Assembly (NCBI RefSeq): GCF_004345425.1
Contig: NZ_SLVP01000005.1
Span: 62,001-126,000, forward strand
Direction of reading: 5' to 3'
From: Paenibacillus sp. BK033
GTDB lineage: Bacteria; Bacillota; Bacilli; Paenibacillales; Paenibacillaceae
DNA length: 64,000 nt
Part shown: one piece after another, positions 1-9,794 of the stretch
Layout of the letters: every line of letters starts with the position of its first letter
Numbering within the stretch: position 1 is the first letter of the stretch
Notes under the pieces: model-generated
What the model saw: only the letters and a program-made list of their open reading frames with translations
Told to the model about the DNA's origin: nothing
Database searches by the model: none
Made by a program: the position numbers and the translations under genes

Positions 1-30
1 CAGGAGTGGCTGCCGCTCGATCAGCGCTAG
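1..30 (+). CDS. C-terminal end of an upstream gene (partial)
   Basis: Frame 1 is open from the left edge and ends at a TAG at position 30, giving the nine residues QEWLPLDQR. The next gene starts 36 bases later behind a good ribosome binding site, so this is probably the preceding gene of the same operon. Too little is visible to name it. Methylcitrate-cycle neighbours such as a methylisocitrate lyase would be expected from context, but that is a guess. Confidence 0.4.
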   Translation, partial: QEWLPLDQR

Positions 31-66
31 TTCAGTGACGACCTGTCAGGAAGGAGCACGACTTAA

Positions 67-1509
67 ATGTCCGTAACGTTTCAAACGAACCGTCCCGAGC
101 CCGATCCGCTGCTGGTCGATATCGCGGACTACGTACTTCATAAGGAGCTGACGAGCGAGGAAGCATACGACACGGCTAGGCTTTGCCTGATGGATACGCT
201 CGGCTGCGGACTCTTGGCGCTCCGTTATCCGGAATGCGCCAAGCTTCTAAGTCCGCTTGTACCGGGCACCGTTGTGCCGAACGGCGCGCGGGTGCCGGGT
301 ACTTCAACGCAGACGGATCCGGTCACGGCGGCCTTTCAGATCGGCTGCATGATCCGCTGGCTCGATTACAACGACACGTGGCTGGCCGCCGAATGGGGCC
401 ATCCCTCCGACAATCTTGGCGGGATTCTGGCTGCCGCCGATTATATAAGCCGCAAGAACAGAGCCGAAGGCAAAGCGCCCCTTACGATGCGCGAAGTGCT
501 GACGGCGATGATCAAGGCGCATGAGATTCAAGGAATACTCGCGCTTGAGAACAGCTTTAACCGGGTAGGGCTCGATCACGTGCTGCTTGTCAAAATCGCT
601 TCGACCGCCGTAGTGGCGCAGCTTCTTGGGGGAAGCAAGGACGAGATCGTAAATGCCGTCTCGCATGCCTGGCTTGACGGTCATGCTCTGCGGACGTACC
701 GTCATGCCCCTAATACGGGCTCGAGAAAATCCTGGGCTGCCGGCGACGCGACAAGCCGCGCGGTATGGCTCGCCATGATGGCTCTGCGTGGCGAGATGGG
801 CTATCCGTCCGTGCTGACCGCCCCGGGTTGGGGGTTCCAGGACGCGCTGTTTAAAGGAAAGCCTGTCGTTCAGGCAAGGCCGTTTGCGTCTTACGTCATG
901 GAGCATGTTTTGTTCAAAATCTCGTTTCCGGCGGAATTCCACGGGCAAACTGCCGTTGAGGCGGCTATTCGGCTGCACCCGCTTGTGAAAGACCGGATTC
1001 ACGAAATTGCCGCGATCGAGCTTACGACCCATGAGTCGGCGATCCGCATCATCGACAAGCGGGGACCGCTCCATAATCCGGCGGATCGCGATCACTGCCT
1101 GCAATACATGGTTGCGATCGGCCTGCTGCATGGCGAATTAACGGCGGATCATTACGAGGATGCGGCGGCTTCCGACCCGCGGATCGATAAGCTTCGGGAT
1201 CTGATGCGCACGGCTCAGGATCCGAGGTATTCCAAAGAGTATCTGGATGCCGAGAAACGTTCGATCGCCAATGCGATTGAAGTGTTTTTCGCGGACGGTT
1301 CCTCAACCGGCAAAGTAGAGGTGGAATATCCGATCGGCCACCGGAGAAGGAGAGAGGAAGGCATACCTTTATTGGTGAGCAAATTCGAGGAGAATTTGCG
1401 GACGCGGTTCCCGGCGAAGCAAGCCGGTCGGATCGCCGCTTTATGCCTCGATCAGGAAGCTTTGGAGCGCATAGAGGTGGATCGATTTTCCGATTTATTC
1501 GTCATTTGA
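67..1509 (+). CDS. prpD: 2-methylcitrate dehydratase, MmgE/PrpD family
   Basis: 480 residues, full length for the MmgE/PrpD family. PrpD dehydrates 2-methylcitrate to methylaconitate in the methylcitrate cycle, which clears propionyl-CoA. Family features visible: an N-terminal helix with [10 protein letters not shown] (about 43-52), WLDYNDTW (98-105) and [10 protein letters not shown] (111-120), which belong to the conserved PrpD core. An AGGAAGGAG sequence lies a short distance before the ATG. A rho-independent terminator follows directly, so this is the last gene of an operon that begins outside the window. Other MmgE/PrpD proteins act on related substrates, so the exact substrate is inferred. 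Confidence 0.85.
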   Translation: MSVTFQTNRPEPDPLLVDIADYVLHKELTSEEAYDTARLCLMDTLGCGLLALRYPECAKLLSPLVPGTVVPNGARVPGTSTQTDPVTAAFQIGCMIRWLDYNDTWLAAEWGHPSDNLGGILAAADYISRKNRAEGKAPLTMREVLTAMIKAHEIQGILALENSFNRVGLDHVLLVKIASTAVVAQLLGGSKDEIVNAVSHAWLDGHALRTYRHAPNTGSRKSWAAGDATSRAVWLAMMALRGEMGYPSVLTAPGWGFQDALFKGKPVVQARPFASYVMEHVLFKISFPAEFHGQTAVEAAIRLHPLVKDRIHEIAAIELTTHESAIRIIDKRGPLHNPADRDHCLQYMVAIGLLHGELTADHYEDAAASDPRIDKLRDLMRTAQDPRYSKEYLDAEKRSIANAIEVFFADGSSTGKVEVEYPIGHRRRREEGIPLLVSKFEENLRTRFPAKQAGRIAALCLDQEALERIEVDRFSDLFVI

Positions 1510-1513
1510 CGGC

Positions 1514-1539
1514 GCGGCCTTGCAAAAGGCCGCTTTTTT
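1514..1539 (+). terminator. rho-independent terminator after prpD
   Basis: Perfect 8-bp stem GCGGCCTT/AAGGCCGC with a GCAA loop, followed by six T residues. It lies 5 bases after the prpD stop. Confidence 0.9.
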
Positions 1540-1561
1540 CATCTTTTCTTGACATCCTTCA

Positions 1562-1591
1562 TTGAGTTATGAGCCCTCTAACGCTTATAAT
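1562..1591 (+). promoter_or_regulatory. sigma-A-type promoter for the ABC-F gene
   Basis: TTGAGT at 1562-1567 and a perfect TATAAT at 1586-1591 are separated by 18 bases, about 40 bases before the ATG of the ABC-F gene. A nearer match to the -35 consensus (TTGACA at 1549-1554) is 31 bases from the same -10 box, which is too far. Confidence 0.55.
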
Positions 1592-1629
1592 ATAACGAGG
1601 AAAAAAGATTAAAAAGAAAAGGTGCATTC

Positions 1630-3186
1630 ATGAGTATATTAAACGTTGAAAGATTAAGCCATGGATTTGGCGACCGCGCGATTTTTAACGACGTATCGTT
1701 CCGTTTGCTCAAAGGGGAGCATATCGGTCTGATCGGCGCAAACGGCGAAGGCAAATCCACGTTCATGAACATTATTACCGGCAAGCTTCAGCCGGATGAC
1801 GGCAAGGTCGAATGGTCGAAGAAGGTTCGCGTTGGTTACCTCGACCAGCATGCGGTGCTTAGCAAAGGAATGACCATGCGCGACGTACTGAAGAGCGCAT
1901 TCCAATATTTGTTTGACATGGAACAAGAGATGAACGACATGTACGGCCGCATGGGCGAAGTATCGCCGGAGGAGCTGGAGAAGCTTCTGGAGGATGTCGG
2001 CACGATTCAGGATACGCTGACGAACCAGGACTTCTACCTAATCGATGCGAAAATCGATGAAACGGCACGCGGCCTTGGCCTCACCGACATCGGCCTCGAT
2101 AAAGACGTGCATGATTTGAGCGGCGGCCAACGCACGAAGGTTCTGCTCGCGAAGCTTCTTCTCGAGAAGCCGGACATTCTGCTCCTGGACGAGCCTACCA
2201 ACTATTTGGACGAGCAGCATATCGAGTGGCTGAAGCGTTACCTGCAGGAGTACGAGAACGCGTTTATTCTGATCTCCCACGATATCCCGTTCCTGAACAG
2301 CGTAATCAACCTGATCTACCATATGGAAAATCAGGAGCTGAACCGTTATGTCGGCGACTACGATCATTTCCAGGAAGTTTACGAAATGAAAAAGCAGCAG
2401 CTGGAGTCGGCGTTCAAGCGCCAGCAGCAGGAGATTGCCGAGCTGAAGGACTTCGTTGCCCGGAACAAAGCATCCGTTGCGACCCGGAACATGGCGATGT
2501 CGAGACAGAAGAAGCTGGATAAGATGGATGTGATCGAGCTGGCGAAGGAAAAGCCAAAGCCGCAGTTCAACTTTATCGAGGCACGCGCGTCCAGCAAGCT
2601 GATCTTCGAGACGAATAACCTGGTTATCGGTTATGATTCACCGCTGTCGAGACCGCTGACCCTCCGCATGGAGCGCGGCCAGAAGATTGCGCTTGTCGGA
2701 GCGAACGGCATCGGCAAAACAACCCTTCTCCGCAGCATCCTTGGTGAAATCCCTGCGCTTGAGGGCTCGGTTCAGCTTGGCGACATCCTGAGCATCGGTT
2801 ACTTCCAGCAGGAAATGAAAGAAACAAACAACAATACCTGTATCGACGAGATTTGGAGCGAGTTCCCGTCGTTTACGCAGTTCGAGGTTCGCGCGGCGCT
2901 CGCGAAATGCGGTCTCACGACCAAGCATATCGAGAGCAAAATCGCGGTGCTTAGCGGCGGCGAGAAAGCGAAGGTGCGCCTTTGCAAACTGATTAACCGC
3001 GAGACGAACCTTCTTGTGCTCGACGAGCCTACGAACCACTTGGACGTAGACGCGAAGGAAGAGCTCGCCCGTGCGCTTAAAGCGTACAAAGGCAGCATTA
3101 TCCTGATTTCCCACGAACCTGAATTTTATCAGCAGGTTGTTACGGAAACGTGGAACTGCGAGTCCTGGACGACGAAAGTATTCTAA
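1630..3186 (+). CDS. yfmM: ABC-F family ATPase, YfmM-like ribosome-associated factor
   Basis: 518 residues with two ABC ATPase cassettes and no membrane segments, the ABC-F layout. These cytosolic proteins bind the ribosomal E site and resolve stalled translation or protect against antibiotics. Walker A motifs are GANGEGKST (36-44) and GANGIGKTT (about 358-366). LSGGQ (about 162) and LSGGE (about 440) signatures and two LLLDEPTN/LVLDEPTN Walker B motifs are present. A charged helical linker between cassettes carries the conserved SRQKKLDKMD stretch. The sequence resembles B. subtilis YfmM, as I recall it, over its whole length. It stands alone between its own promoter and terminator. The role is inferred from family members. 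Confidence 0.88.
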   Translation: MSILNVERLSHGFGDRAIFNDVSFRLLKGEHIGLIGANGEGKSTFMNIITGKLQPDDGKVEWSKKVRVGYLDQHAVLSKGMTMRDVLKSAFQYLFDMEQEMNDMYGRMGEVSPEELEKLLEDVGTIQDTLTNQDFYLIDAKIDETARGLGLTDIGLDKDVHDLSGGQRTKVLLAKLLLEKPDILLLDEPTNYLDEQHIEWLKRYLQEYENAFILISHDIPFLNSVINLIYHMENQELNRYVGDYDHFQEVYEMKKQQLESAFKRQQQEIAELKDFVARNKASVATRNMAMSRQKKLDKMDVIELAKEKPKPQFNFIEARASSKLIFETNNLVIGYDSPLSRPLTLRMERGQKIALVGANGIGKTTLLRSILGEIPALEGSVQLGDILSIGYFQQEMKETNNNTCIDEIWSEFPSFTQFEVRAALAKCGLTTKHIESKIAVLSGGEKAKVRLCKLINRETNLLVLDEPTNHLDVDAKEELARALKAYKGSIILISHEPEFYQQVVTETWNCESWTTKVF

Positions 3187-3213
3187 TCGTTTGGCGCATA
3201 ATAGATAGAACGG

Positions 3214-3251
3214 ATCCTGCCTGACAGCTTGTTGTCAGGCAGGATTTTTTT
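3214..3251 (+). terminator. rho-independent terminator after the ABC-F gene
   Basis: Perfect 13-bp stem ATCCTGCCTGACA/TGTCAGGCAGGAT with a 6-base loop, running into a T tract. Confidence 0.93.
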
Positions 3252-3275
3252 GAGCGGACGGGATAACCGCTCAAT

Positions 3276-3292
3276 ATACCCCCTATAGGTAT
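3276..3292. promoter_or_regulatory. CsoR-like copper operator upstream of copA
   Basis: ATACCCCCTATAGGTAT has inverted ends ATACC/GGTAT and a C-rich/G-rich centre, close to the known CsoR operator pattern of TACCC and GGGTA half sites. It lies just upstream of the copA promoter. A second GGGTAT-like run sits inside the promoter spacer at 3311-3327. CsoR itself is not encoded in this window. Confidence 0.5.
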
Positions 3293-3301
3293 TTTTAATG
3301 A

Positions 3302-3330
3302 TTGACATATATACGGGTGGGGGGTATACT
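3302..3330 (+). promoter_or_regulatory. copA promoter
   Basis: Perfect -35 TTGACA (3302-3307), a 17-base spacer, and -10 TATACT (3325-3330). The spacer contains the G-rich run ending in GGGTAT, so copper-dependent repression through CsoR is plausible. Confidence 0.75.
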
Positions 3331-3360
3331 GAAGCCAATCAACGATAATAAGAAACGGAT

Positions 3361-5601
3361 GTGTTGCTTATGGCTCCCGTGCAAACGAATGATCATGACC
3401 AGACCACCTTTGATATAACCGGAATGACTTGCGCCGCATGCGCGAACCGCATAGAGAAAGGGCTGAACAAACTTCCGGGCGTTGCCTCCGCAACGGTGAA
3501 CTTCGCGATGGAAACGGCCCGCGTGGAATATGCGCCAAGTGAAGTTTCCGCCCAAGATATAGAACGCAAGGTCGAGCAGCTGGGCTATTCTGCGTCCGAA
3601 CGCGTGGAAAGAGCAGCGGACGAGAAGCATCCCGAAAAAAAGGGGCAAATCAGGAAGCTCGCCATATCAGCCTTATTATCGCTTCCGCTTATTTGGAGCA
3701 TGGTTGGACATTTTTCGTTTACTTCCTGGCTGTATGTGCCGGAGCTGTTTATGAACCCGTGGTTCCAGCTTGTTCTGGCAACGCCCGTACAGTTCTATAT
3801 CGGCCGTTCCTTTTATGTGAGCGCGTATAAAGCTCTGCGCAACGGCGGCGCCAATATGGATGTACTCATCGCGCTTGGCACGTCGGCTGCTTATTTCTAC
3901 AGCTTATACGCAACGGTCAAATGGGAAACGGAAGGCTCATCCATGCACCATGCTCCAGAGCTGTACTTTGAGACCAGCGCGATTCTGATAACCCTTGTAT
4001 TGCTTGGCAAGCTGTTCGAGACATTGGCCAAAGGGCGGACCTCGGAAGCGATCAAGTCGCTTATGGGACTGAGAGCGAAGACGGCTACGGTCGTAAGGGA
4101 CGGACAGGAATGGAACATTCCGCTTGAGCAAGTGATCAAAGGCGATATCGTCATGGTCCGGCCGGGCGAGAAGATTCCCGTTGACGGTTTGGTATTGGAA
4201 GGCGCTTCGGCCGTTGACGAAGCGATGCTGACGGGCGAAAGCCTGCCGGTGGAGAAAAGCCCTGGCGATACCGTAATCGGAGCAACCATTAACGGGAACG
4301 GCGTTTTGAAGGTGCAGGCGACAAAGGTAGGAGCGGATACGGCGCTTGCCCAGATTATCCGGGTCGTGGAGGAAGCGCAAGGCTCCAAAGCGCAGATTCA
4401 ACGCGTTGCAGACGTTATTTCCGGCATTTTCGTCCCGATTGTAACGGGTATAGCGGTTGTCGCTTTCCTGGTGTGGCTGATTTTTGTCAAGCCGGGAGAT
4501 TTGACCGCCGCGCTCGAGACCGCAATCGCGATCCTGGTAATCGCTTGCCCTTGCGCGCTTGGTCTCGCGACCCCCACCTCGATTATGGCGGGTTCCGGCC
4601 GTGCGGCGGAGGTAGGCATATTGTTCAAGGGCGGCGAGCATCTCGAGCAGACCCACAAGGTGGATGCGATTATTCTCGATAAAACAGGGACGGTAACTAA
4701 CGGAAAACCGTCGTTAACGGATATCCTTGTTGCGGACGAAGGGGACGAAACGGAATTTTTGCGGCTGGTTGGCGGAGCGGAGCAGCTCTCCGAGCATCCG
4801 CTCGCCGTTGCGATAGCTGACGGTATACGGGAGAGGGGTATACCTTTTGCTTCCGCGGAGTCGTTTGAAGCTTTGCCGGGCTTTGGGATCCGGGCCGTCG
4901 CGGAGGGGAAATCGGTGTTGATCGGAACCCGCAGGCTGCTCGAGGAAAACGGTGTTCATGCGAAGGAGGTTTACCCGGTCATGAACCAATTGGAGGAAGC
5001 GGGCAAGACGGCGATGCTGGTTGCCATCAATGGGCAATACGCCGGGATCATCGCGGCTGCGGATACGATTAAGGAGAGCTCGGTATCCGCGGTTGGGCGG
5101 CTCAAAGAGCTTGGAATCAAGGTTATTATGGTTACCGGGGACAATGAACGCACCGCGTTAGCGATTGCCGCGCAGGCCGGAATTGATCATGTGCTGGCCG
5201 AGGTACTGCCGGAAGGCAAGGCGGCGGAAGTGAAAAAGCTGCAGCAGCAGGGCCATATCGTTGCCATGGTTGGCGACGGCATTAACGATGCGCCCGCGCT
5301 GGCTACCGCCCATATCGGCATGGCGATAGGGACCGGGACCGATGTGGCGATGGAAGCGGCGGACGTTACGCTGATGCGCGGCGATCTCGAGAGCATCCCG
5401 GATGCGATCTACATCAGCCGGATGACGATGCGGAATATTAAGCAGAATCTGTTCTGGGCGCTTGGCTACAACACGCTTGGCATTCCGATTGCGGCAATCG
5501 GCCTGCTTGCGCCCTGGGTAGCCGGAGCGGCAATGGCTTTAAGCTCCGTATCCGTCGTCCTGAATGCTCTAAGACTTCAGAAGCTCCAAGTAAGACGTTA
5601 A
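3361..5601 (+). CDS. copA: Copper-exporting P1B-type ATPase CopA
   Basis: 746 residues. It pumps Cu(I) out of the cytoplasm using ATP. One N-terminal heavy-metal-associated domain carries GMTCAACA (21-28). Then come membrane helices, the TGES actuator motif, the ion-site helix with CPC in IACPCALG (about 394-400), the phosphorylation motif DKTGT (about 440), the SEHPLA motif of the nucleotide domain and GDGIND (about 638). This is a complete CopA, but with a single metal-binding domain where B. subtilis CopA has two. The start is uncertain: GTG at 3361 and ATG at 3370 are both weakly supported. No copZ or csoR is adjacent. Confidence 0.93.
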   Translation: MLLMAPVQTNDHDQTTFDITGMTCAACANRIEKGLNKLPGVASATVNFAMETARVEYAPSEVSAQDIERKVEQLGYSASERVERAADEKHPEKKGQIRKLAISALLSLPLIWSMVGHFSFTSWLYVPELFMNPWFQLVLATPVQFYIGRSFYVSAYKALRNGGANMDVLIALGTSAAYFYSLYATVKWETEGSSMHHAPELYFETSAILITLVLLGKLFETLAKGRTSEAIKSLMGLRAKTATVVRDGQEWNIPLEQVIKGDIVMVRPGEKIPVDGLVLEGASAVDEAMLTGESLPVEKSPGDTVIGATINGNGVLKVQATKVGADTALAQIIRVVEEAQGSKAQIQRVADVISGIFVPIVTGIAVVAFLVWLIFVKPGDLTAALETAIAILVIACPCALGLATPTSIMAGSGRAAEVGILFKGGEHLEQTHKVDAIILDKTGTVTNGKPSLTDILVADEGDETEFLRLVGGAEQLSEHPLAVAIADGIRERGIPFASAESFEALPGFGIRAVAEGKSVLIGTRRLLEENGVHAKEVYPVMNQLEEAGKTAMLVAINGQYAGIIAAADTIKESSVSAVGRLKELGIKVIMVTGDNERTALAIAAQAGIDHVLAEVLPEGKAAEVKKLQQQGHIVAMVGDGINDAPALATAHIGMAIGTGTDVAMEAADVTLMRGDLESIPDAIYISRMTMRNIKQNLFWALGYNTLGIPIAAIGLLAPWVAGAAMALSSVSVVLNALRLQKLQVRR

Positions 5602-5699
5602 GGAGTTTGCCGTTCTGCGCCGCAATCGGATTAGGGTTGTCCAATACAAGGAAAAGCCGTTATAATAGGCATATAGAAAAATGAAGAAAGTGGTGCAGC

Positions 5700-6416
5700 A
5701 TGGGTCGTAAGTGGAATAACATTAAAGAAAAAAAAGCTTCGAAAGACGCTAACACAAGCCGCATTTATGCGAAATTCGGTCTTGAAATTTACGTAGCGGC
5801 GAAGAAAGGCGAGCCTAACCCCGAATCCAACGGCGCTTTGAAGTTCGTTCTTGAGCGCGCGAAGACGTATAACGTACCGAAGGCGATTATCGACCGCGCG
5901 ATCGAGAAGGCTAAAGGCGGCTCGGACGAACAATATTTCGAGCTTCGTTACGAAGGATTTGGTCCTGCAGGCTCCATGATTATCGTGGATGCCCTGACGA
6001 ACAACGTGAACCGCACGGCTCCGGAAGTGCGCTCGGCTTTCAACAAAGCCGGTGGCAACATGGGCGTAAGCGGATCGGTATCGTACATGTTCGACCAAAC
6101 CGCCGTAATCGGCGTGGAAGGCAAATCGCTGGATGAAGTAATGGAAATTATGCTGGAAGCAGACGTTGACGTTCGCGATATCGTGGAAGAAGACGAGACT
6201 ATCATGGTCTATGCGGCACCAGATCAATTCAATGCGGTGCAGGAGGCATTCAAAAATGCCGGCATTTCGGAGTTTGCGGTAGCCGAAGTAACGATGCTTG
6301 CGCAAAACTTCGTTACTCTTCCGGAAGATGCGGTCGCATCCTTCGAGAAGCTGATTGACGCGCTTGAGGATTTGGAAGACGTTCAACAGGTTTATCATAA
6401 CGTTGAATTTGAATAA
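5700..6416 (+). CDS. yeeI: YebC/PmpR family protein, YeeI/YeeN branch
   Basis: 238 residues. The start [13 protein letters not shown] and the block KIYAKFG-like [20 protein letters not shown] are characteristic of the YeeN/YeeI branch of the YebC/TACO1 family. Members were first named as transcriptional regulators, and YebC proteins are now reported to help ribosomes through difficult (for example proline-rich) sequences. The family core GPNGS-like [21 protein letters not shown] is intact. A strong terminator follows. It is a single-gene unit without informative neighbours. Confidence 0.88.
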   Translation: MGRKWNNIKEKKASKDANTSRIYAKFGLEIYVAAKKGEPNPESNGALKFVLERAKTYNVPKAIIDRAIEKAKGGSDEQYFELRYEGFGPAGSMIIVDALTNNVNRTAPEVRSAFNKAGGNMGVSGSVSYMFDQTAVIGVEGKSLDEVMEIMLEADVDVRDIVEEDETIMVYAAPDQFNAVQEAFKNAGISEFAVAEVTMLAQNFVTLPEDAVASFEKLIDALEDLEDVQQVYHNVEFE

Positions 6417-6429
6417 TCGAGTTTGCGAG

Positions 6430-6457
6430 ACGGTCGCCTGAGGGCGGCCGTTTTTTT
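6430..6457 (+). terminator. rho-independent terminator after yeeI
   Basis: Stem ACGGTCGCC/GGCGGCCGT with one G-U pair, a TGAG loop, then seven T residues. Confidence 0.9.
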
Positions 6458-6626
6458 GTATGTATCGAGGTATATCCAAGTATAGTAGGTAACCTCGAAC
6501 CAATCTAATGAAAAACATTTCAGTTCTTTTCAGCCCGGCGGATGTCCTTTAGAATAAGGTTGGCTGGAGAACAGCCGTTTGGGTTTGGAATAAAAATTTT
6601 CGGTAAACGAATGGAGGAGCAATACG

Positions 6627-7565
6627 ATGAAATATCGGAAACTTGGCGGTACAGGTCTGAAGGTTAGCGAAATCAGCTTAGGCAGCTGGCTTACATATGG
6701 CGGTTACGTGGAACGCGAAAATGCGGTAAACGCGATTCGCACGGCTTACGATTTGGGAATTAACTTTTTCGATACGGCAAATGTGTACGAGCGTGGCGGC
6801 GCGGAGGAATTGGTTGGCGAAGCGTTGAAAGCGTATCCGCGCGAATCCTATGTTCTGGCTACGAAAGTGTTCTGGCCGATGGGCGATGGCCCTAACGACC
6901 GCGGCTTGTCCCGCAAGCATGTGATCGAGCAGGCGAATGCAAGCTTGAAGCGTCTTGGCCATGATTACATCGATATTTACTACTGCCACCGTCATGACGC
7001 GGAAACCCCGCTGTATGAAACGCTTCGCGCGATCGATGATCTGGTGCGTTCCGGCAAAGTGCTGTATGTCGGCGTAAGCGAATGGCAGGCGTCGCAAATC
7101 GCCGAAGCGCTTGGCGTAGCAGATCGTTACCTGCTGGACCGTATTGTGGTTAACCAACCGATCTATAATATGTTTGAGCGTTATATCGAGAAGGAAATCA
7201 TTCCGCTTAGCGAACGCTCCGGCATCGGCCAAGTCGTCTTCTCGCCGCTGGCGCAAGGCCTGCTGACCGGCAAATACACGTCTGCAACCGAATTCCCTGC
7301 GGACAGCCGCGCGGCTAAGATCGATTGGATGGGCAAAGGCATCACGGAAGAGAAAATCAATAAGGTTCGCCAGCTGGAAACCATTGCTGCAGAGCTCGGC
7401 ATCAGCGTAGGCAATCTCGCGCTGGCTTGGATTCTCCGTCAACCAAACGTAGCAAGCGCGCTTGTTGGCGCAAGCCGTCCGGATCAAGTGACGGAAAATG
7501 CGAAAGCTTCGGGCATTACCTTGAGCGAAGACGTACTGGAGCAAATCGAAACTATTCTGAAGTAA
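6627..7565 (+). CDS. Aldo/keto reductase, potassium-channel beta-subunit-like
   Basis: 312 residues, the usual AKR TIM-barrel length. NADPH-dependent carbonyl reductase. The catalytic tetrad can be placed at Asp49, Tyr54 (in DTANVYERGG), Lys80 (LATK) and His121 (YYCHRHD). The late segment LVGASRPDQVTEN is the conserved NADPH-binding region. Overall it resembles the Kv-beta/YghZ branch. A GGAGGAG-like ribosome binding site precedes the ATG. Only 18 bases separate its stop from the epimerase gene, so the two are likely co-transcribed. The physiological substrate cannot be told from sequence. Confidence 0.88.
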   Translation: MKYRKLGGTGLKVSEISLGSWLTYGGYVERENAVNAIRTAYDLGINFFDTANVYERGGAEELVGEALKAYPRESYVLATKVFWPMGDGPNDRGLSRKHVIEQANASLKRLGHDYIDIYYCHRHDAETPLYETLRAIDDLVRSGKVLYVGVSEWQASQIAEALGVADRYLLDRIVVNQPIYNMFERYIEKEIIPLSERSGIGQVVFSPLAQGLLTGKYTSATEFPADSRAAKIDWMGKGITEEKINKVRQLETIAAELGISVGNLALAWILRQPNVASALVGASRPDQVTENAKASGITLSEDVLEQIETILK

Positions 7566-7583
7566 GAGAAGGAGACATCCCAG

Positions 7584-8432
7584 ATGGCTAAAGTCGTAGT
7601 TACCGGCGGAAGCGGGATGCTTGGACGATGGATCGTTAAGCATTTTGTGGACCGAGGGTATGAGGTGCTAAACGTAGATACGCGTCAACCGGACGAATCG
7701 ATTTGTCCGACCCTAATCGTGAACCTGGAGGATCTGGGTCAGACCTACGGAGCGCTGGCTGGCGCAGATGCGGTCGTTCATATGGCGGCTATTCCGAGAG
7801 CCGGCATGGTGCCGCCGGAGGTCACCTTCCGCAACAATGTAATGTCTACTTACAACGTGCTGGAAGCCGCGGCTGGGCTTGGCATCAAAAAGGCTGTTAT
7901 TGCGTCCAGCGAATCCTCGTATGGCATCTGCTTCGCGGAGCACCCGTTTGGTCCGCAATACGTACCAATGGACGAGGCTCACCCGCAGCTCCCGCAGGAT
8001 AGCTATGGATTGTCCAAAATCGTTAACGAAGCAACAGCCGATATGTTCAACCGCCGTACCGGCATGCAGGTCGTATCGCTGCGCCTCGGCAACGTCATCC
8101 CGCCGGAATGGTATGAACGGTTCCCTTCGTTTATCCATAAGCCGGAGGAACGCGAGCGCATTCTGTGGAGCTACATCGATACGCGCGACGTTGCGGAAGC
8201 CTGCGAGCTTGCCATTAAAGCGGAGGGGCTTGGTTCGGTAGCGATAAACCTTGCGAACGACGAGTCCAGCATGGACATCGCCAGCCGTGAGCTGATGGCT
8301 GCCCGTTACCCGGAAGTTACCGATTTCCGGGCGCCGCTCGAAGGCTTTGAGTCGCTGCTGAACAGCGACAAAGCGAAATCGCTGCTTGGCTGGCAGCCGA
8401 AATATTTCTGGCGCGAGCAGCTGGAGAAATAA
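7584..8432 (+). CDS. NAD-dependent epimerase/dehydratase family protein
   Basis: 282 residues with the extended short-chain dehydrogenase fold. The N-terminal dinucleotide motif is GGSGMLG (8-14), and the active-site YxxxK is Y141GLSK145. A catalytic Ser region SSESSYG comes before it. The family covers UDP-sugar epimerases and other NAD(P)-dependent sugar dehydrogenases. It is shorter than true GalE proteins. It follows the aldo/keto reductase with a GAAGGAGA ribosome binding site between them, and a terminator follows. A joint role with the reductase in carbohydrate metabolism is inference from context. Confidence 0.83.
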   Translation: MAKVVVTGGSGMLGRWIVKHFVDRGYEVLNVDTRQPDESICPTLIVNLEDLGQTYGALAGADAVVHMAAIPRAGMVPPEVTFRNNVMSTYNVLEAAAGLGIKKAVIASSESSYGICFAEHPFGPQYVPMDEAHPQLPQDSYGLSKIVNEATADMFNRRTGMQVVSLRLGNVIPPEWYERFPSFIHKPEERERILWSYIDTRDVAEACELAIKAEGLGSVAINLANDESSMDIASRELMAARYPEVTDFRAPLEGFESLLNSDKAKSLLGWQPKYFWREQLEK

Positions 8433-8441
8433 ATGCAAAAC

Positions 8442-8474
8442 GGTCCTTATCCAGTGGGGTAAGGGCCTTTTTTT
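8442..8474 (+). terminator. rho-independent terminator after the epimerase gene
   Basis: Stem GGTCCTTATCC/GGGTAAGGGCC with G-U pairs, a short loop, and seven T residues. Confidence 0.85.
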
Positions 8475-8614
8475 GCGGAAAGACGGCGTTCGCATGGCCA
8501 TATTTGATTGGCGAAAATCGTCTTTTATATAGACAGCCTTCCCAAACGGGGAGTATACTTTATACGCTTGCGTAATGGAACTTACTTAATGGACATAAGA
8601 AGGTGCGGCTGCTT

Positions 8615-9517
8615 GTGAGTTATCTGTTTCTATTTTTGGCAACTTTGGCATGGAGCTTTGTTGGCGTGCTTGTAAAAACAGCTTCCGCGATGGTCGACAG
8701 CTCCATCATCTCCTTCTGCCGGTTCTTCTTTGGCGTTGTTGTGCTTGGGATTTATTTGCTGATGAAAAATGGGAGGATTGAGTTCCGCTACCGGATGAAA
8801 TGGCTCTGGTACGGGGCGGCGGGCAAATCCGCCAATTATATATTCGAGAACATCGCGCTGATGATCGGTTACTCTTATGGCAATATTCTCGTACAACCCG
8901 TTCAGACCGTCATTCTGCTGTTTGCAGGCAGCTTCGTCTTTAAGGAAAAGGTGACGCGCGCAGGATGGATCTCCGCGGCATTATGCGTTGTTGGCGTTAT
9001 CGTCGTCGGTTGGAACGGCGTTCCGCTCGACGAGCTGATGGGAAGCAGCGGATTAACCACCATCTTGTTTACTCTGGCGGGAATCGGCGCGGCGGTTCAT
9101 GTCATGAGCCAGCGCATGCTGGTCAAGACCATGGATAACGGTAATATGAACTTCTCCGTCTTCCTGATTGCAACGCTGATGGTATCGATTCCCATTCCGT
9201 TCCAAAGCGAAGGATTTACGGGAGTGTCGACGGCAGGTGCTTGGCTGGCACTGGTCTGCCTTGGCGTTATTACGGGCTTAAGCTTCTTCTGGTTCGCGGA
9301 GGCGATGAAGCGGGTGCCGTTCGCCGTGGTAGCCATCGTTGGAAACAGCTCCGTGTTATTCTCGATTCTGTGGGCGTATATTTTCTTCCAGGATCCGATT
9401 ACCAGCTATATCATTATCGGTACGCTCATCTTTGTGGCGGGCTTCCTGCTTCTTAACTTCTCCGGTCCAAGAAAGAAGACGGTGAAGCAGGTAGATAACG
9501 TAGAAGCAGCGGTATAG
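8615..9517 (+). CDS. EamA/DMT-family permease
   Basis: About 300 residues in ten hydrophobic segments, arranged as two EamA repeats (roughly 2-135 and 150-285). The conserved N-terminal start LATLAWSFVGVLVK and the second-repeat segment near PFAVVAIVGNSSVLFSILWA are typical of drug/metabolite transporters in the cytoplasmic membrane. GTG at 8615 is preferred because AAGAAGG lies 11 bases before it; the in-frame GTG at 8603 overlaps that ribosome binding site. Substrate unknown. The HhH gene starts 18 bases after its stop, so the two are probably co-transcribed. Confidence 0.82.
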   Translation: MSYLFLFLATLAWSFVGVLVKTASAMVDSSIISFCRFFFGVVVLGIYLLMKNGRIEFRYRMKWLWYGAAGKSANYIFENIALMIGYSYGNILVQPVQTVILLFAGSFVFKEKVTRAGWISAALCVVGVIVVGWNGVPLDELMGSSGLTTILFTLAGIGAAVHVMSQRMLVKTMDNGNMNFSVFLIATLMVSIPIPFQSEGFTGVSTAGAWLALVCLGVITGLSFFWFAEAMKRVPFAVVAIVGNSSVLFSILWAYIFFQDPITSYIIIGTLIFVAGFLLLNFSGPRKKTVKQVDNVEAAV

Positions 9518-9535
9518 AGCAAAGGAGCGAATACG

Positions 9536-9733
9536 ATGGATCAAGCGAGTGACCTTCCGGCCAAGCTAAGCAAGCCGGCGAAGCGCGCCTTTACTCAAGC
9601 GGGTTACTTGAAGCTTGAGCAGTTTTCAGGGCTGACCGAAGCCGAGGTGCTGACGCTCCATGGCGTCGGCCCAACCGCAATCGTCCTGCTTCGCCAGGCG
9701 CTTGCCGAGAAGGGATTAGCCTTCCGCAAATAA
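9536..9733 (+). CDS. Small helix-hairpin-helix protein
   Basis: 65 residues. The segment LTEAEVLTLHGVGPTAIVLL is a helix-hairpin-helix with the GVG turn, as found in non-specific DNA-binding domains and the RNA polymerase alpha C-terminal domain. There is nothing else in the protein. A clear AAAGGAGCG ribosome binding site and a strong terminator right after it support a real gene. Any role (nucleoid or transcription related) is inferred from the fold only. Confidence 0.75.
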   Translation: MDQASDLPAKLSKPAKRAFTQAGYLKLEQFSGLTEAEVLTLHGVGPTAIVLLRQALAEKGLAFRK

Positions 9734-9740
9734 CGAAGAG

Positions 9741-9766
9741 AGCAGCGGGCAACCGCTGCTTTTTTT
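9741..9766 (+). terminator. rho-independent terminator after the HhH gene
   Basis: Perfect 8-bp stem AGCAGCGG/CCGCTGCT with a GCAA loop and a run of T residues. Confidence 0.92.
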
Positions 9767-9794
9767 GGCACGGTGAAAGAGGTGGGTATGCCTT

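Noticed and set aside
1549..1591. TTGACA as the -35 of the ABC-F promoter
   Set aside because: It is 31 bases from the only good -10 box; TTGAGT at 1562 gives an 18-base spacer.
7713..8501. 262-codon open frame on the minus strand across the epimerase gene and its terminator
   Set aside because: It crosses a terminator, is antisense to a complete SDR-type gene, and has no recognisable domains.
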